A program made the translations under genes and the position numbers. From Pseudomonas mediterranea CFBP 5447 (lineage in GTDB: Bacteria > Pseudomonadota > Gammaproteobacteria > Pseudomonadales > Pseudomonadaceae): 64,000 nucleotides of DNA. Below are positions 52,074 to 60,732 of this stretch, in pieces. The notes beneath the pieces were generated by a model. It had not been told where the DNA came from, searched no databases, and saw only the letters and a list, made by a program, of their open reading frames with translations. How positions within the stretch are numbered: position 1 is the stretch's first letter; every line of letters starts with the position of its first letter. The stretch lies in contig NZ_KN322987.1 in assembly GCF_000774145.1 (NCBI RefSeq), positions 250,756-314,755 on the forward strand. Reading direction: 5' to 3'.

Positions 52074-53012
52074 ATGCTCGCCGAAGTCCGTACCTTCAAT
52101 GATCCTCAACAGCACGCTGGTTCGATCCTGGGCTGGCAGCAGGTCTATGACCAACTCGGTCGCGGATGCCTGTCCAGCGAGCTGCAACACATTTGCGCCG
52201 AGCGTTTCCAGATCTTCCAGGAAGTGCTGGATAAACGTGTGGTGCAGCGCGGCTGCGCGCCAAAGGGACGCCTGTGCATTGCCATGTCCCTGGGCAACGC
52301 GCCGGTGGTCCAGGGGCATCAGGTCGACGCCCACAACGTCGTGCTGCTGCGCGATGGCGAGGATTTTGTCCTGCACGCTCCGGAAGGGACGCGTTTCTTC
52401 GCGATCAATGTCGACATGGTGCGCTTCGCCAAGCTGGCGGCCTATGAGCTGCCGGACAATCAACTCAAACGCTTGAAAAGTGTGTCCCAGGTCAGCGTGG
52501 ACGAGACGGTCCTGTTGCGTGTACAGCAGAGGATCCATCCGCTGTTTCGCCGTCTGCTGGAGCAGCCCGACGCGATCACTCCGGCCTTGGAAAAAATGCT
52601 CGAGGACGTCCTGCTCAATGCCTTCCTCGACCTGTTCAGTCACGCCTCGGACGAAGTCCGGGGGCGGCGCGGTAATTTTGCCGTCAGCGCCTATCTGGTC
52701 AAGCGTTGCCAGGAGTTGGCCGGGGACAGCGGCGATACCTCCCTGAGCATCCTCGATCTTTGCGAACAACTACGGGTCAGTCGCAGGACCCTGCAGAACA
52801 GCTTCCAGGCCGTGACCGGGATGCGTCCGGTCGAGTACTTGCGCAACCTGCGGCTCAATGCCGTGCGGCGGCGCCTGATCACGACCCAGGCAACCGCGCA
52901 GAACGTCGGCGAGATCGCCGTGGCCATGGGCTTCTTTCACCTGAGCCACTTCGCCACGCATTACCGGGCGTTGTTCGGCGAATCCCCTTCGGAAACGCCC
53001 AGGGCCAAATAA
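52074..53012 (+). CDS. AraC family transcriptional regulator
   Basis: 312-residue regulator with an N-terminal sensor (about 1-190; an EutR/FeaR-like start with FNDPQQHAGSILGWQQVYDQLGRG) and a C-terminal HTH_18 domain (about 205-305: ILDLCEQLRVSRRTLQNSFQAVTGMRPVEYLRNLRLN and IAVAMGFFHLSHFATHYRALFGESP). It lies 78 bp after the hydratase on the same strand and is the best candidate activator of the catabolic genes, sharing control with the IclR protein at the left end. ATG 52074 follows GAGGAACA. A nested inverted repeat begins right at its stop. Confidence 0.88.
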   Translation: MLAEVRTFNDPQQHAGSILGWQQVYDQLGRGCLSSELQHICAERFQIFQEVLDKRVVQRGCAPKGRLCIAMSLGNAPVVQGHQVDAHNVVLLRDGEDFVLHAPEGTRFFAINVDMVRFAKLAAYELPDNQLKRLKSVSQVSVDETVLLRVQQRIHPLFRRLLEQPDAITPALEKMLEDVLLNAFLDLFSHASDEVRGRRGNFAVSAYLVKRCQELAGDSGDTSLSILDLCEQLRVSRRTLQNSFQAVTGMRPVEYLRNLRLNAVRRRLITTQATAQNVGEIAVAMGFFHLSHFATHYRALFGESPSETPRAK

Positions 53013-53203
53013 TGCTGTTCACTTGAGACTTGCCCGGTTCACTGTGGCGAGGGGATTTATCCCCGCTGGGGCGCGAAGCGGCCCCGACATAGGCGACTCA
53101 ATCCGCCTGATATACCGAGTAGCATGGCTTTGGGGCCGCTTCGCGGCCCAGCGGGGATAAATCCCCTCGCCACAGGTTCATCGCTTTTCTCAAGTGAAAA
53201 GCA
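53013..53203. repeat. Nested inverted-repeat element after the AraC gene
   Basis: Inner arms 53042-53085 and 53132-53175 are near-complements (CTGTGGCGAGGGGATTTATC... and its reverse), a known type of Pseudomonas intergenic palindrome. Outer arms 53013-53028 (TGCTGTTCACTTGAGA) and 53188-53203 match as complements at 15 of 16 bases and enclose the inner pair. The transcript could form a long hairpin just after the AraC stop codon. The remaining 53204-53412 stretch holds nothing I recognise. Confidence 0.85.
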
Positions 53204-53412
53204 TGACAGGAGCCAGAGCTTGAAAGCCTGGCAATGTTACCGAGCTACTGCTTTGCACATTAATGGGCGCCCCCTGAGCCATTAAGTAGCACATCCTCAC
53301 GGCGCAGCCGTGACACCTGGCTAGCTGTCGGTCCTGTCTGGCGATCCCATTCCATTCAAATCAATCGCTTGCATGGCCAGCAACGGTCTTGGCACGCATC
53401 CTGCTTTTTTGA

Positions 53413-53434
53413 ATCCATGGATAATTGGATACAA
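53413..53434. promoter_or_regulatory. Candidate GntR operators upstream of the FCD-type regulator
   Basis: ATCCATGGAT (53413-53422) is a perfect 10-bp palindrome. TTGGATACAA (53425-53434) differs at one base from TTGTATACAA, the type of site bound by FCD-class GntR repressors. Both lie within 45 bases of the gntR start, so autoregulation is likely. Confidence 0.5.
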
Positions 53435-53453
53435 AAATACAAAGGGTGCGACC

Positions 53454-54122
53454 ATGCAATTTGCTCCGTCTTACACTGAACGTCCGCCGGTGACCGCCGA
53501 GGAAGAGGCCTACAACTTCCTGCTGGAAGCCATCTGTGGTGGACGGTTTCATAAAGGCGATCGGCTGATTGCCGAGGACATCGCCAGTGAGATCGGCATG
53601 AGCCGGATGCCGGTGCGCGAGGCGTTCCGGCGCCTGGATGCCCAGGGCCTGGTTACGCTGCGGCCCAATCGCGGAGCGGTTGTCAGCGGCCTGGACATCG
53701 ACGAACTGCAAGAAGTCTTCGAAATGCGCAGCGCCCTCGAAGGCCTGGCGATCCGGGTCGCGGTGGGGCGCATTGGCGATCGCCAGTTGGCCGCCCTGGA
53801 GCGGTTGCTGGACGAGATGGACGACTACCGCGACGAAAGCGCCGAGTGGGTCAGCCGGCATCGGGCCTTTCACGAATACCTGTGCAGCCTCAGCGGTCGT
53901 CCCAGGCTGCTGAAGCAGATCAGTGCCCTTTATTCCCTGGTGGAGGCGCCCATGCGCCTGTGGCTGCAGCACGTGGAGAAACCCATGAGCGCGCGCCAGG
54001 AACATGTGGTGATCCTCGACGCGATCCGCGCCGGTGACGCCGACAAGGCCGAGGCAGTGGTGCGCGCGCACATCGAAGGCACCATCCCTGAATTGATCGA
54101 GTTCCTGCAAGCGAAAAAATAA
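53454..54122 (+). CDS. GntR family regulator, FCD subfamily
   Basis: 222-residue repressor with an N-terminal winged helix (about 15-72: EEEAYNFLLEAICGGRFHKGDRLIAEDIASEIGMSRMPVREAFRRLDAQGLVTLRPNRGAVV) and an FCD ligand domain (about 80-215) whose metal-type residues include HRAFHEYL near residue 138. Such proteins sense carboxylic acids. It is followed by a terminator and then the amino-acid ABC transporter and gamma-glutamyltransferase genes, which it most likely controls. ATG 53454 was chosen; an in-frame start at 53373 would read through the operator-like palindromes. Confidence 0.9.
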   Translation: MQFAPSYTERPPVTAEEEAYNFLLEAICGGRFHKGDRLIAEDIASEIGMSRMPVREAFRRLDAQGLVTLRPNRGAVVSGLDIDELQEVFEMRSALEGLAIRVAVGRIGDRQLAALERLLDEMDDYRDESAEWVSRHRAFHEYLCSLSGRPRLLKQISALYSLVEAPMRLWLQHVEKPMSARQEHVVILDAIRAGDADKAEAVVRAHIEGTIPELIEFLQAKK

Positions 54123-54127
54123 ACAGA

Positions 54128-54152
54128 GCAGGCATGAGCCTGCCCGTGTTTT
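54128..54152 (+). terminator. Rho-independent terminator after gntR
   Basis: GCAGGC-atga-GCCTGC (54128-54143) is followed by CCGTGTTTT. The stem is short but perfect and directly follows the gntR stop, separating it from the transporter operon. Confidence 0.6.
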
Positions 54153-54197
54153 GACTTTGAGTACTGCCCGTTACCTACTGAACTGGAGTGTCTGGTC

Positions 54198-55004
54198 ATG
54201 CATAAGCCTCGCGTGTTGATAGCCGCAATATCCTTGGGATTCTGTGCACAGTGGGCGTCCGCCGCCCCCGTGGTGCCGGAGCGTTTGATCAAGGCCGACA
54301 AACTCGTCTATTGCTCGGGCATGGACTCGCCGCCGCTGGTGTCCTTCGATGAGGCGCAGAAACCCAAGGGGCTGACCGTCGACCTGGGCCTGGAAATCGC
54401 CAAGCGCCTGGACGACAAGAAAGTGGAATGGCGGGTCGTGCCGTTTTCCGGCTTGCTCCCCGCGTTGCTGGCCAAACAGTGCGACATGATCGTCGACCAA
54501 CTGTTCGACAAGCCCGAACGCCGGGAAGTGATCGACATCGTCAACTACATGTACTCCAGCCAGGCGGTGGTGGTGCCCAAGGGCAATCCCAAGGCCATCA
54601 AGACGCTGCCGGATCTTTCCGCGCGCAAGGTGGCGGTGCTCAACGGCTCTACCATCAAGACCCTGCTCGACGCCGAGAATGAAAAGCTGACCAAGGCCGG
54701 CAAACCGCCGATGAAGCTGGTGGTCTACAACACCGATACCGATGCGTTCCAGGCGCTGCGCATCAGCCAGGTCGATGCCTACGGCACCACCGTGGAAACC
54801 GCCGGCTATTACGCCGCGATGGCCCCCGACCTGTTCGAGGAAGGGGTGCCGGCCTTCAGCCGGATTCTCACCGGCATCGGCATTCGCAAGGACGATCCAC
54901 AACTGAGCGCTGCCGTGCAGCAGGTGATCAGCGACATGCGCGGCGACGGCAGCTACAGCCAGTTGCTCAACAAATGGCATGTCGCCGGCGACACTCTCGA
55001 TTGA
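54198..55004 (+). CDS. ABC transporter substrate-binding protein for polar amino acids or derivatives
   Basis: 268-residue family 3 (SBP_bac_3) periplasmic binding protein with a signal peptide (MHKPRVLIAAISLGFCAQWASA, cleavage near residue 22). Signature segments are GMDSPPLVSFDEAQKPKGLTVDLGLEIAKRLD near residue 40 and CDMIVDQLFDKPERREVIDIVNYMYSSQAVVVPKG near residue 95. It would bind an amino acid, opine or gamma-glutamyl compound and deliver it to the permease encoded just downstream. The pairing with a gamma-glutamyltransferase gene suggests a gamma-glutamyl ligand; that is inference. Confidence 0.9.
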   Translation: MHKPRVLIAAISLGFCAQWASAAPVVPERLIKADKLVYCSGMDSPPLVSFDEAQKPKGLTVDLGLEIAKRLDDKKVEWRVVPFSGLLPALLAKQCDMIVDQLFDKPERREVIDIVNYMYSSQAVVVPKGNPKAIKTLPDLSARKVAVLNGSTIKTLLDAENEKLTKAGKPPMKLVVYNTDTDAFQALRISQVDAYGTTVETAGYYAAMAPDLFEEGVPAFSRILTGIGIRKDDPQLSAAVQQVISDMRGDGSYSQLLNKWHVAGDTLD

Positions 55005-55015
55005 GGTAAGCGTCG

Positions 55016-55792
55016 ATGAATTTCAATTGGGATGTGTTCTGGCAGTACCTGCTACAGCCCAGTGGGGTCTACCTCACCGGGCTCTGGCTGACTTGCCTGA
55101 TCAGCGTGCTGGCGATGTTGCTGGGCTGCGCCCTGGGCCTGGCGGCGGCGCTCTTGCGGCTGTCGAAGAATCCGTTGCTGCACATGCCGGTGCGCTTTTA
55201 CGTGTGGTTGATGCGCGGCACGCCGCTGCTGGTGCAGATAGTCTTTCTCTACACCGCGCTGGCCGCCGGCGGGATCTTCCGTTTCGAGGACATCGACCTG
55301 TTCGGCCTGGTGGTCCCCGGCAATATCCAGGCGGCAATCATCGCCCTGGGCCTCAACGAAGGCGCCTACATGGCAGAGATCATCCGCGCCGGCATCGGCG
55401 CGGTCGACAAAGGCCAGTATGAGGCCGGCCGGTCCCTGGGCATGACCTTCGCCAGGTTGATGCGGCGCATCATTCTGCCCCAGGCGTTCCGGGTGATCGT
55501 GCCGCCGCTGGGCAACGAGTTCAACGTGATGCTCAAGAACACCACGCTGGTCAGCGTGATTGGCGTTCAGGAACTGCTGCTCAGCACCCAGATGGTGACC
55601 TCGGCGACGTTCCGGGTGTTCGAGCTGTACCTGGTGGTGGCGATTTACTTCCTGTTGCTGACCACCCTCTGGGGCTTCTTCCAGCGCTGGCTGGAAGCCC
55701 GCTTCGGTCAATCGGACCGTCCGTCTTCGCCACCGCCGGCGGCCACGCGGATGTTCGGCCGCAGCACCCTGAAATTGCTGAGGGAACGTTAA
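55016..55792 (+). CDS. Polar amino acid ABC transporter permease
   Basis: 258-residue HisM/HisQ-type inner-membrane permease with about five helices. The amino-terminal YLTGLWLTCLISVLAMLLGCALGLAAALLRLS, the family segment RFYVWLMRGTPLLVQIVFLY near residue 60 and the ATPase-contact EAA loop EAGRSLGMTFARLMRRIILPQAFRVIVPPLGNEF near residue 140 are clear. It lies between the binding-protein and ATPase genes. Only one permease gene is present, so it probably acts as a homodimer. Confidence 0.92.
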   Translation: MNFNWDVFWQYLLQPSGVYLTGLWLTCLISVLAMLLGCALGLAAALLRLSKNPLLHMPVRFYVWLMRGTPLLVQIVFLYTALAAGGIFRFEDIDLFGLVVPGNIQAAIIALGLNEGAYMAEIIRAGIGAVDKGQYEAGRSLGMTFARLMRRIILPQAFRVIVPPLGNEFNVMLKNTTLVSVIGVQELLLSTQMVTSATFRVFELYLVVAIYFLLLTTLWGFFQRWLEARFGQSDRPSSPPPAATRMFGRSTLKLLRER

Positions 55793-55794
55793 CC

Positions 55795-56574
55795 ATGGCG
55801 CACAAAAGTGAAGAACTGATCATCGAAGCGCTGGACGTTCACAAGTCCTTCGGCGACCTGCAGATCCTCAAGGGCATATCCCTGCAAGTTCGCCGCGGCG
55901 AGGTGGTGGTGTTGATCGGTGCCTCCGGGTCCGGCAAGACCACCTTCATCCGCTGCATCAACCTGTTGGAAGACATCCAAAGCGGGCGTATTCGCGTCAA
56001 TGGCCAGGCCATGGGATACCGGGAACGCGCCGATGGCAGCCTGGTGCGCGATTCGGAGCGCAACATCGCCCGCCAGCGCCGGGACATCGGCATGGTGTTC
56101 CAACGCTTCAACCTGTTCCCCCACATGACCGCCCTGGAGAACATCATCGAGGCTCCGATCCAGGTTCTCGGGATACCGCGCGCCGCTGCGTTGGAACAGG
56201 CCCGCAGCCTGCTCGCGCGGGTCGGCCTGGCGGACAAGGCCAGCCATTACCCCTCCATGCTCTCCGGCGGGCAGCAACAGCGCGTGGCGATCGCCCGGGC
56301 GTTGGCGATGAAGCCCCAGGCGATGCTGTTCGACGAGCCCACCAGCGCCCTCGACCCGGAAACCGTGGGCGAGGTGCTGGAGGTGATGAAGGAACTGGCG
56401 GAAGAGGGCATGACCATGGTGGTGGTGACCCACGAAATGGGCTTTGCCCGGGAAGTGGCCGACCGTGTGGTGGTCCTGGACCAGGGCGAGCTGATCGAGC
56501 AAGGCCCGCCGGAACAGATTTTCAGCCACCCCAGCCACCCGCGTACCCGGGCCTTTCTCAGTCGCGTGCTCTGA
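55795..56574 (+). CDS. Polar amino acid ABC transporter ATP-binding protein
   Basis: 259-residue GlnQ/HisP-type ATPase. Walker A is GASGSGKTT near residue 43; Q-loop MVFQRFNLFPHMTALEN near residue 100; signature LSGGQQQRVAIARALAM near residue 157; Walker B MLFDEPTSALDPE near residue 178 and switch His in VVTHEMGFAREVADRV near residue 215. All catalytic parts are intact. Its ATG starts 3 bases after the permease stop, so the two are coupled. It completes the three-gene importer. Confidence 0.94.
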   Translation: MAHKSEELIIEALDVHKSFGDLQILKGISLQVRRGEVVVLIGASGSGKTTFIRCINLLEDIQSGRIRVNGQAMGYRERADGSLVRDSERNIARQRRDIGMVFQRFNLFPHMTALENIIEAPIQVLGIPRAAALEQARSLLARVGLADKASHYPSMLSGGQQQRVAIARALAMKPQAMLFDEPTSALDPETVGEVLEVMKELAEEGMTMVVVTHEMGFAREVADRVVVLDQGELIEQGPPEQIFSHPSHPRTRAFLSRVL

Positions 56575-56602
56575 CTCATTTTGTCTGTGAAGAGAGTTTG
56601 TC

Positions 56603-58213
56603 ATGTTGAAATTTTCTGCTCACGAGTACCCGTATCCGTCGCAACGCCAGAGCGTCTTCGCCCGGCGCGGCATGGTCGCCGCTTCTCAGCCACTGGCCGC
56701 ACAGGCGGGTATCGAGATCATGCAAAAGGGCGGCAACGCCATCGATGCCGCCATCGCCACGGCGGCGGCGCTGACCGTGGTGGAACCCACCGGCTGCGGC
56801 ATCGGCGGTGACGCCTTCGCCTTGGTCTGGTGCAAGGGCCAGTTGCACGGCCTCAATGGCAACGGCCATGCACCGGCGGCCCTGAGCGTCGAAGCGGTGC
56901 AGGCCACCGGCCACGAACGGATGCCCACCTACGGTTGGACGCCGGTGACGGTTCCCGGTTGTCCATCGGCTTGGGCCGAGTTGTCACAACGCTTCGGCAA
57001 ACTGCCCTTTGCCGAGCTGTTGCAACCGGCGATCAGCCTGGCGCGGGGTGGTTTTGCCGTGTCGCCGGTGGTCGCCCTTCAATGGCAGATCGCCTTGAAG
57101 GAGTTCACCCCCCAACGCGATCCGGTGCTGGAGACCTGGTTCGATACCTTCCTGATCGAAGGACGTGCGCCGCGGGCCGGGGAGATCTTCCGCAATCCGG
57201 CCCAGGCTCGCACCCTCGAAGAACTCGCCGCCACCCGTTGCGAAAGTCTCTATCGCGGCGCCCTGGCCGAACGCCTGGATGCCCATTCCCGTGCTACCGG
57301 CGGCTACCTGCGCAGCACCGACCTCAAGGATTACCGCGCCCAGTGGGTGGAGCCGATCCACGTCAACTACCGGGGCATCGATGTCTGGGAAATCCCGCCG
57401 AGCGGGCAGGGCCTGGTGGCCTTGATGGCGTTGAACATCCTCGAGGGCTTCAGCTTCGATCACCGCGACAGCCAACAAACCTGGCATCGCCAACTGGAAG
57501 CGATGAAGCTGGCCTACAGCGACGGCCTGCACTACATCACCGACCCGCGGCATATGCGCGTGGCGGTGGCCGACCTGCTGAGTGACGACTACAGCGCCCG
57601 GCGCCGTGGACAGATTGGCGAACAGGCCCAGCCGCCCGCGCCCGGCGATCCCCACGCCAGCGGCACGGTGTACCTGGCGACCGCCGACGAAGAAGGCAAC
57701 ATGGTTTCGTTCATCCAGAGCAACTACCACGGTTTCGGCTCCGGTGTGGTGCTGCCCCACAGCGGGATTGCCCTGCAGAACCGCGGGCAGGAATTCAGCC
57801 TCGACCCGACGCACGCCAACTGCCTCGCGCCGGGCAAGAAAACCTTCCACACCATCATCCCCGGTTTCCTCACCCAGAACGGCCAGGCCCTCGGTCCCTT
57901 CGGCGTCATGGGCGGCTACATGCAGCCCCAGGGACACGTGCAGATGGTCATGAACCTGGTGGACTTCGGCCTGAACCCCCAGGCAGCCCTGGATGCGCCG
58001 CGCTGGCAATGGCTGGGCGGGATGAAGGTCGGCATCGAGCACGGCGCGTCACCGGACCTGGTCAACGCCCTGGCGCGCCGTGGCCATGAAGTGCAGGTCA
58101 GCAGTGACCTGACCGACTATGGGCGCGGGCAGATCATCCTCCGTGATCCGGTCAGTGGTGTGTTGTGTGGGGGGACTGAGCCTCGGGCGGACTCGCATAT
58201 TGCGGTCTGGTGA
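56603..58213 (+). CDS. Gamma-glutamyltransferase family protein, cytosolic type
   Basis: 536-residue Ntn-hydrolase. The N-terminal ARRGMVAASQPLAAQAGIEIMQKGGNAIDAAIATAAALTVVEPTGCGIGGDAFALVW is the standard start of the fold. The autoprocessing and nucleophilic Thr355 is in ASGTVYLATADEEGNMVSFIQSNYHGFGSGVV, and GGYMQPQGHVQMVMNLVDFGLNPQAALDAPRW near residue 435 is the small-subunit motif. There is no signal peptide, in contrast to periplasmic Ggt, so it acts in the cytosol after import by the adjacent ABC transporter. It probably hydrolyses gamma-glutamyl amides or glutathione-like compounds. Confidence 0.88.
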   Translation: MLKFSAHEYPYPSQRQSVFARRGMVAASQPLAAQAGIEIMQKGGNAIDAAIATAAALTVVEPTGCGIGGDAFALVWCKGQLHGLNGNGHAPAALSVEAVQATGHERMPTYGWTPVTVPGCPSAWAELSQRFGKLPFAELLQPAISLARGGFAVSPVVALQWQIALKEFTPQRDPVLETWFDTFLIEGRAPRAGEIFRNPAQARTLEELAATRCESLYRGALAERLDAHSRATGGYLRSTDLKDYRAQWVEPIHVNYRGIDVWEIPPSGQGLVALMALNILEGFSFDHRDSQQTWHRQLEAMKLAYSDGLHYITDPRHMRVAVADLLSDDYSARRRGQIGEQAQPPAPGDPHASGTVYLATADEEGNMVSFIQSNYHGFGSGVVLPHSGIALQNRGQEFSLDPTHANCLAPGKKTFHTIIPGFLTQNGQALGPFGVMGGYMQPQGHVQMVMNLVDFGLNPQAALDAPRWQWLGGMKVGIEHGASPDLVNALARRGHEVQVSSDLTDYGRGQIILRDPVSGVLCGGTEPRADSHIAVW

Positions 58214-58249
58214 TCGCCTCCGTTCCTTGGTTGCGGACCTGGAAGCGTA

Positions 58250-59638
58250 TCAGCGGCGATCCAGCCAGACCGTTTGGGCGTTACAGAACTCTCTGAGCCC
58301 AAAGTGAGAGAGCTCCCGCCCAAAGCCGCTTTTCTTGACACCGCCGATGGGGACGCGGGGATCGGTGGCGACATAGCCGTTGATAAACACACCGCCCGTG
58401 ATCATGCGTGCGGCAAAATGTTTGGCTTTTTCGACGTCAGCAGTCCAGAGGCTGCCCGCCAGGCCGAACTCGCTGTCGTTTGCCAGTTCAAGCGCGTGTT
58501 CCGCGTCCCTGGCAACGATCAGCGAAGCGACCGGACCAAACAGCTCCTCCACGAACGAGGTCATCCCGGGGCGGACGCCTGCCAGAATCGTCGGCTCGTA
58601 GTAATTGCCGATCCCTTCTATTTTGTGACCGCCCAACAGCAGCTTCGCGCCTTGGGCGACGGTTGCCTTGACTTGCCCGTCCAGCTCATCCCGCAGATCG
58701 GGGCGCGCTATAGGGCCAATGTAAGTGCTGCTTTCAAGCGGATCCCCGAGCTTGAGCGCAGCGACTGCATCAACGAACTTGCTCTCGAATGCTTCAGCCA
58801 CGCTTTGTTCGACGATGATACGTTTGGCGGCAATGCACACCTGGCCGCTGTTTTGAAAGCGTCCGACCACGGCGGCTTTCACGGCCTCATCAATATCCGC
58901 ATCCGCCAGGACCACGAACGGGTCGGACCCACCCAGTTCCAACACACATTTTTTCAGCGCCGCGCCGGCTTGCGCGGCAATGGCTGAACCTGCACGAACG
59001 CTGCCAGTGACAGCCACCGTAGCGATGCGTGGGTCTTCGATGGCCCGGGATACCATTGATGGAACAACGTTGATCACCTCAAAAACGCCGTCGGGCAGCC
59101 CGGCATCCCGCCAGGCTTGTTGCAGACTGTAAGCGCAGCCCATGACGTTGGGCGCGTGCTTGAGGACATACGGGTTGCCGGACAGGATGATTGGCACCGC
59201 GCCCCTCATCACCTGCCAGAACGGGAAATTCCAGGGCATGACCGCAAGGACGGCCCCAAGCGGCCGGTAAGCAACATAGGCTTTATTGTCCTCAACCGAT
59301 GTAGGCTCAGGCTCCAACATGCGTGGCCCATGCTGGGCGTACCATTCACATAACGCGGCGCATTTTTCTACCTCGGCACGCCCCTGAGCGACAGGTTTGC
59401 CCATTTCGTTCGCAGCCAACTGAGCCATCCCTTCTGCCTGGGCGCGGAGCTGGGAGGCGAGGTTGAGCAAGACTCCGGCCCTGACCTGTACCTCAACGTC
59501 CCGCCATTGCTCAAAGCCAGCTTGTACGCGAACCAGGGCCGCCTCCATTTCGCTGACAGACTCATAGGGATAACGACCGATCTGTTCGCCGTTGGCCGGG
59601 TTGATGGAGAGGGCAGCGTCAGAGCTATCGAAGGTCAT
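58250..59638 (-). CDS. NAD-dependent aldehyde dehydrogenase, succinate-semialdehyde type
   Basis: 462-residue aldehyde dehydrogenase of the short SSADH-like group (Sad/YneI). VMPWNFPFWQVMRGAVPIILSGN near residue 135, Glu in LELGGSDPFVV near residue 232, Cys in NSGQVCIAAKRI near residue 266 and the C-terminal GVKKSGFGRELSHFGLREF all match. It is convergent with the gamma-glutamyltransferase gene (37-bp gap) and divergent from the acetoacetate-decarboxylase-like gene across 277 bp, where both promoters must lie. The substrate is presumed a semialdehyde linked to the beta-keto-acid genes beside it. Confidence 0.9.
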   Translation of the reverse strand: MTFDSSDAALSINPANGEQIGRYPYESVSEMEAALVRVQAGFEQWRDVEVQVRAGVLLNLASQLRAQAEGMAQLAANEMGKPVAQGRAEVEKCAALCEWYAQHGPRMLEPEPTSVEDNKAYVAYRPLGAVLAVMPWNFPFWQVMRGAVPIILSGNPYVLKHAPNVMGCAYSLQQAWRDAGLPDGVFEVINVVPSMVSRAIEDPRIATVAVTGSVRAGSAIAAQAGAALKKCVLELGGSDPFVVLADADIDEAVKAAVVGRFQNSGQVCIAAKRIIVEQSVAEAFESKFVDAVAALKLGDPLESSTYIGPIARPDLRDELDGQVKATVAQGAKLLLGGHKIEGIGNYYEPTILAGVRPGMTSFVEELFGPVASLIVARDAEHALELANDSEFGLAGSLWTADVEKAKHFAARMITGGVFINGYVATDPRVPIGGVKKSGFGRELSHFGLREFCNAQTVWLDRR

Positions 59639-59915
59639 CGTGAGGTCTCGGGAAGAAATTGTGGAGGAGGGCGCTCGCTTATGGCTGTCGTCAGTATCGA
59701 TGGATTCAGGTTGTTTTCAATCAGACCCATGTACGGATCTATCAGAGGGGGTTGTTCGAAGTTATGAATGGCGTCGGTGCGTGTCGCATCGTACAAAAGC
59801 CTATTGGCATTGTTTTCGATCGTACAATTGCTGCCTGTACAGCGTGCGGGCCATTCTCGGAACAGCCTGATATATGCATTACGGCTCACCGTACGATAAA
59901 AACAAGGGGAATGTG
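59639..59915. promoter_or_regulatory. Divergent promoter region with repeated GTACGAT-type elements
   Basis: A 277-bp spacer between the aldehyde dehydrogenase and the acetoacetate-decarboxylase-like gene. It contains TGTACGGATC (59730-59739), ATCGTACA (59788-59795), GATCGTACA (59818-59826), the palindrome CTGTACAG (59835-59842) and GTACGAT (59891-59897). Similar TGTACGATC occurs upstream of the second decarboxylase-like gene near 63438. A shared regulator is likely; which one is unknown. Confidence 0.5.
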
Positions 59916-60710
59916 ATGAGTTATGTTTGGACTCGACAGCAGTTGGACGAATACCGGAGCTATTACGATAATATCCGCACGCACCACAGTTACAGCTATG
60001 TCAATTATTCCACCACCGCTGAGTTCGTGCGAAGCGTGCTTCCGCCGTGCCTGAATGTTTGCGAGAAACCGATAGTCTCGGTCGGGTTCCTGTCGTTCAT
60101 GGAGTGGGTGAATGGCGTACCGAATCGCATGGGTCGCGACCGTGCCGCCATTATTGGCGTCAATGCCGAATATAAAGGCGTCGAAGGCAGTTACTATTTG
60201 ACCGTTCTCGAAACAGAGGAAGTCAACATCGTCACCGGGCGTGAGTTCTGGGGGATGCCAAAAAAGCAGGGGACGATTGATTACTTCGAAGACGGCGAAA
60301 ACTTTCATGGCATCGCCGGCAGGAAGAATCATGACTTGATCCAGCTCAATGCTTGCTTGGGGCAAGAACAGGGCGGCATGCGTGAAATGCCCGAGTATTA
60401 TTTCGACCTGCGCTGCGGTCATGAAGTGAATGCACGCTCAATCCGCAACCCCGAACTGGTGATTTTCAAGAACTCTACATTGATCAAGCGCTTCCGTCCG
60501 ATCACTCGCTCGCAACTGCAGCTCACCGGCTCGCCATTCGACACCGGCGTAGGTACGGTGCCGGTTGGAGACTTTATAGAGGGTGGCCATCTCGGCGGGG
60601 AAACGTCCTACATTGTCGAGCAGGCGGTGGATCTGTCGACGGATGGTATTGATTACGCGCCCTATCTAATGGGGCGACTGTACGACGACTGGCCGGATGT
60701 CCGTCGATAA
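59916..60710 (+). CDS. Acetoacetate decarboxylase family protein (ADC-like, copy 1)
   Basis: 264-residue acetoacetate-decarboxylase-fold protein. SVLPPCLNVCEKPIVSVGFL near residue 45 and GREFWGMPKKQGTIDYFED near residue 110 are the family segments; the adjacent Lys116-Lys117 correspond to the Schiff-base lysine pair of clostridial ADC, so decarboxylation or Schiff-base chemistry on a beta-keto acid is plausible. AAGGGGA precedes ATG 59916. A related gene occurs at 63584. Not all family members decarboxylate acetoacetate, so the substrate is left open. The tetR gene is convergent 22 bp downstream. Confidence 0.82.
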   Translation: MSYVWTRQQLDEYRSYYDNIRTHHSYSYVNYSTTAEFVRSVLPPCLNVCEKPIVSVGFLSFMEWVNGVPNRMGRDRAAIIGVNAEYKGVEGSYYLTVLETEEVNIVTGREFWGMPKKQGTIDYFEDGENFHGIAGRKNHDLIQLNACLGQEQGGMREMPEYYFDLRCGHEVNARSIRNPELVIFKNSTLIKRFRPITRSQLQLTGSPFDTGVGTVPVGDFIEGGHLGGETSYIVEQAVDLSTDGIDYAPYLMGRLYDDWPDVRR

Positions 60711-60732
60711 GGACAGCGATAACACCCGGCAT

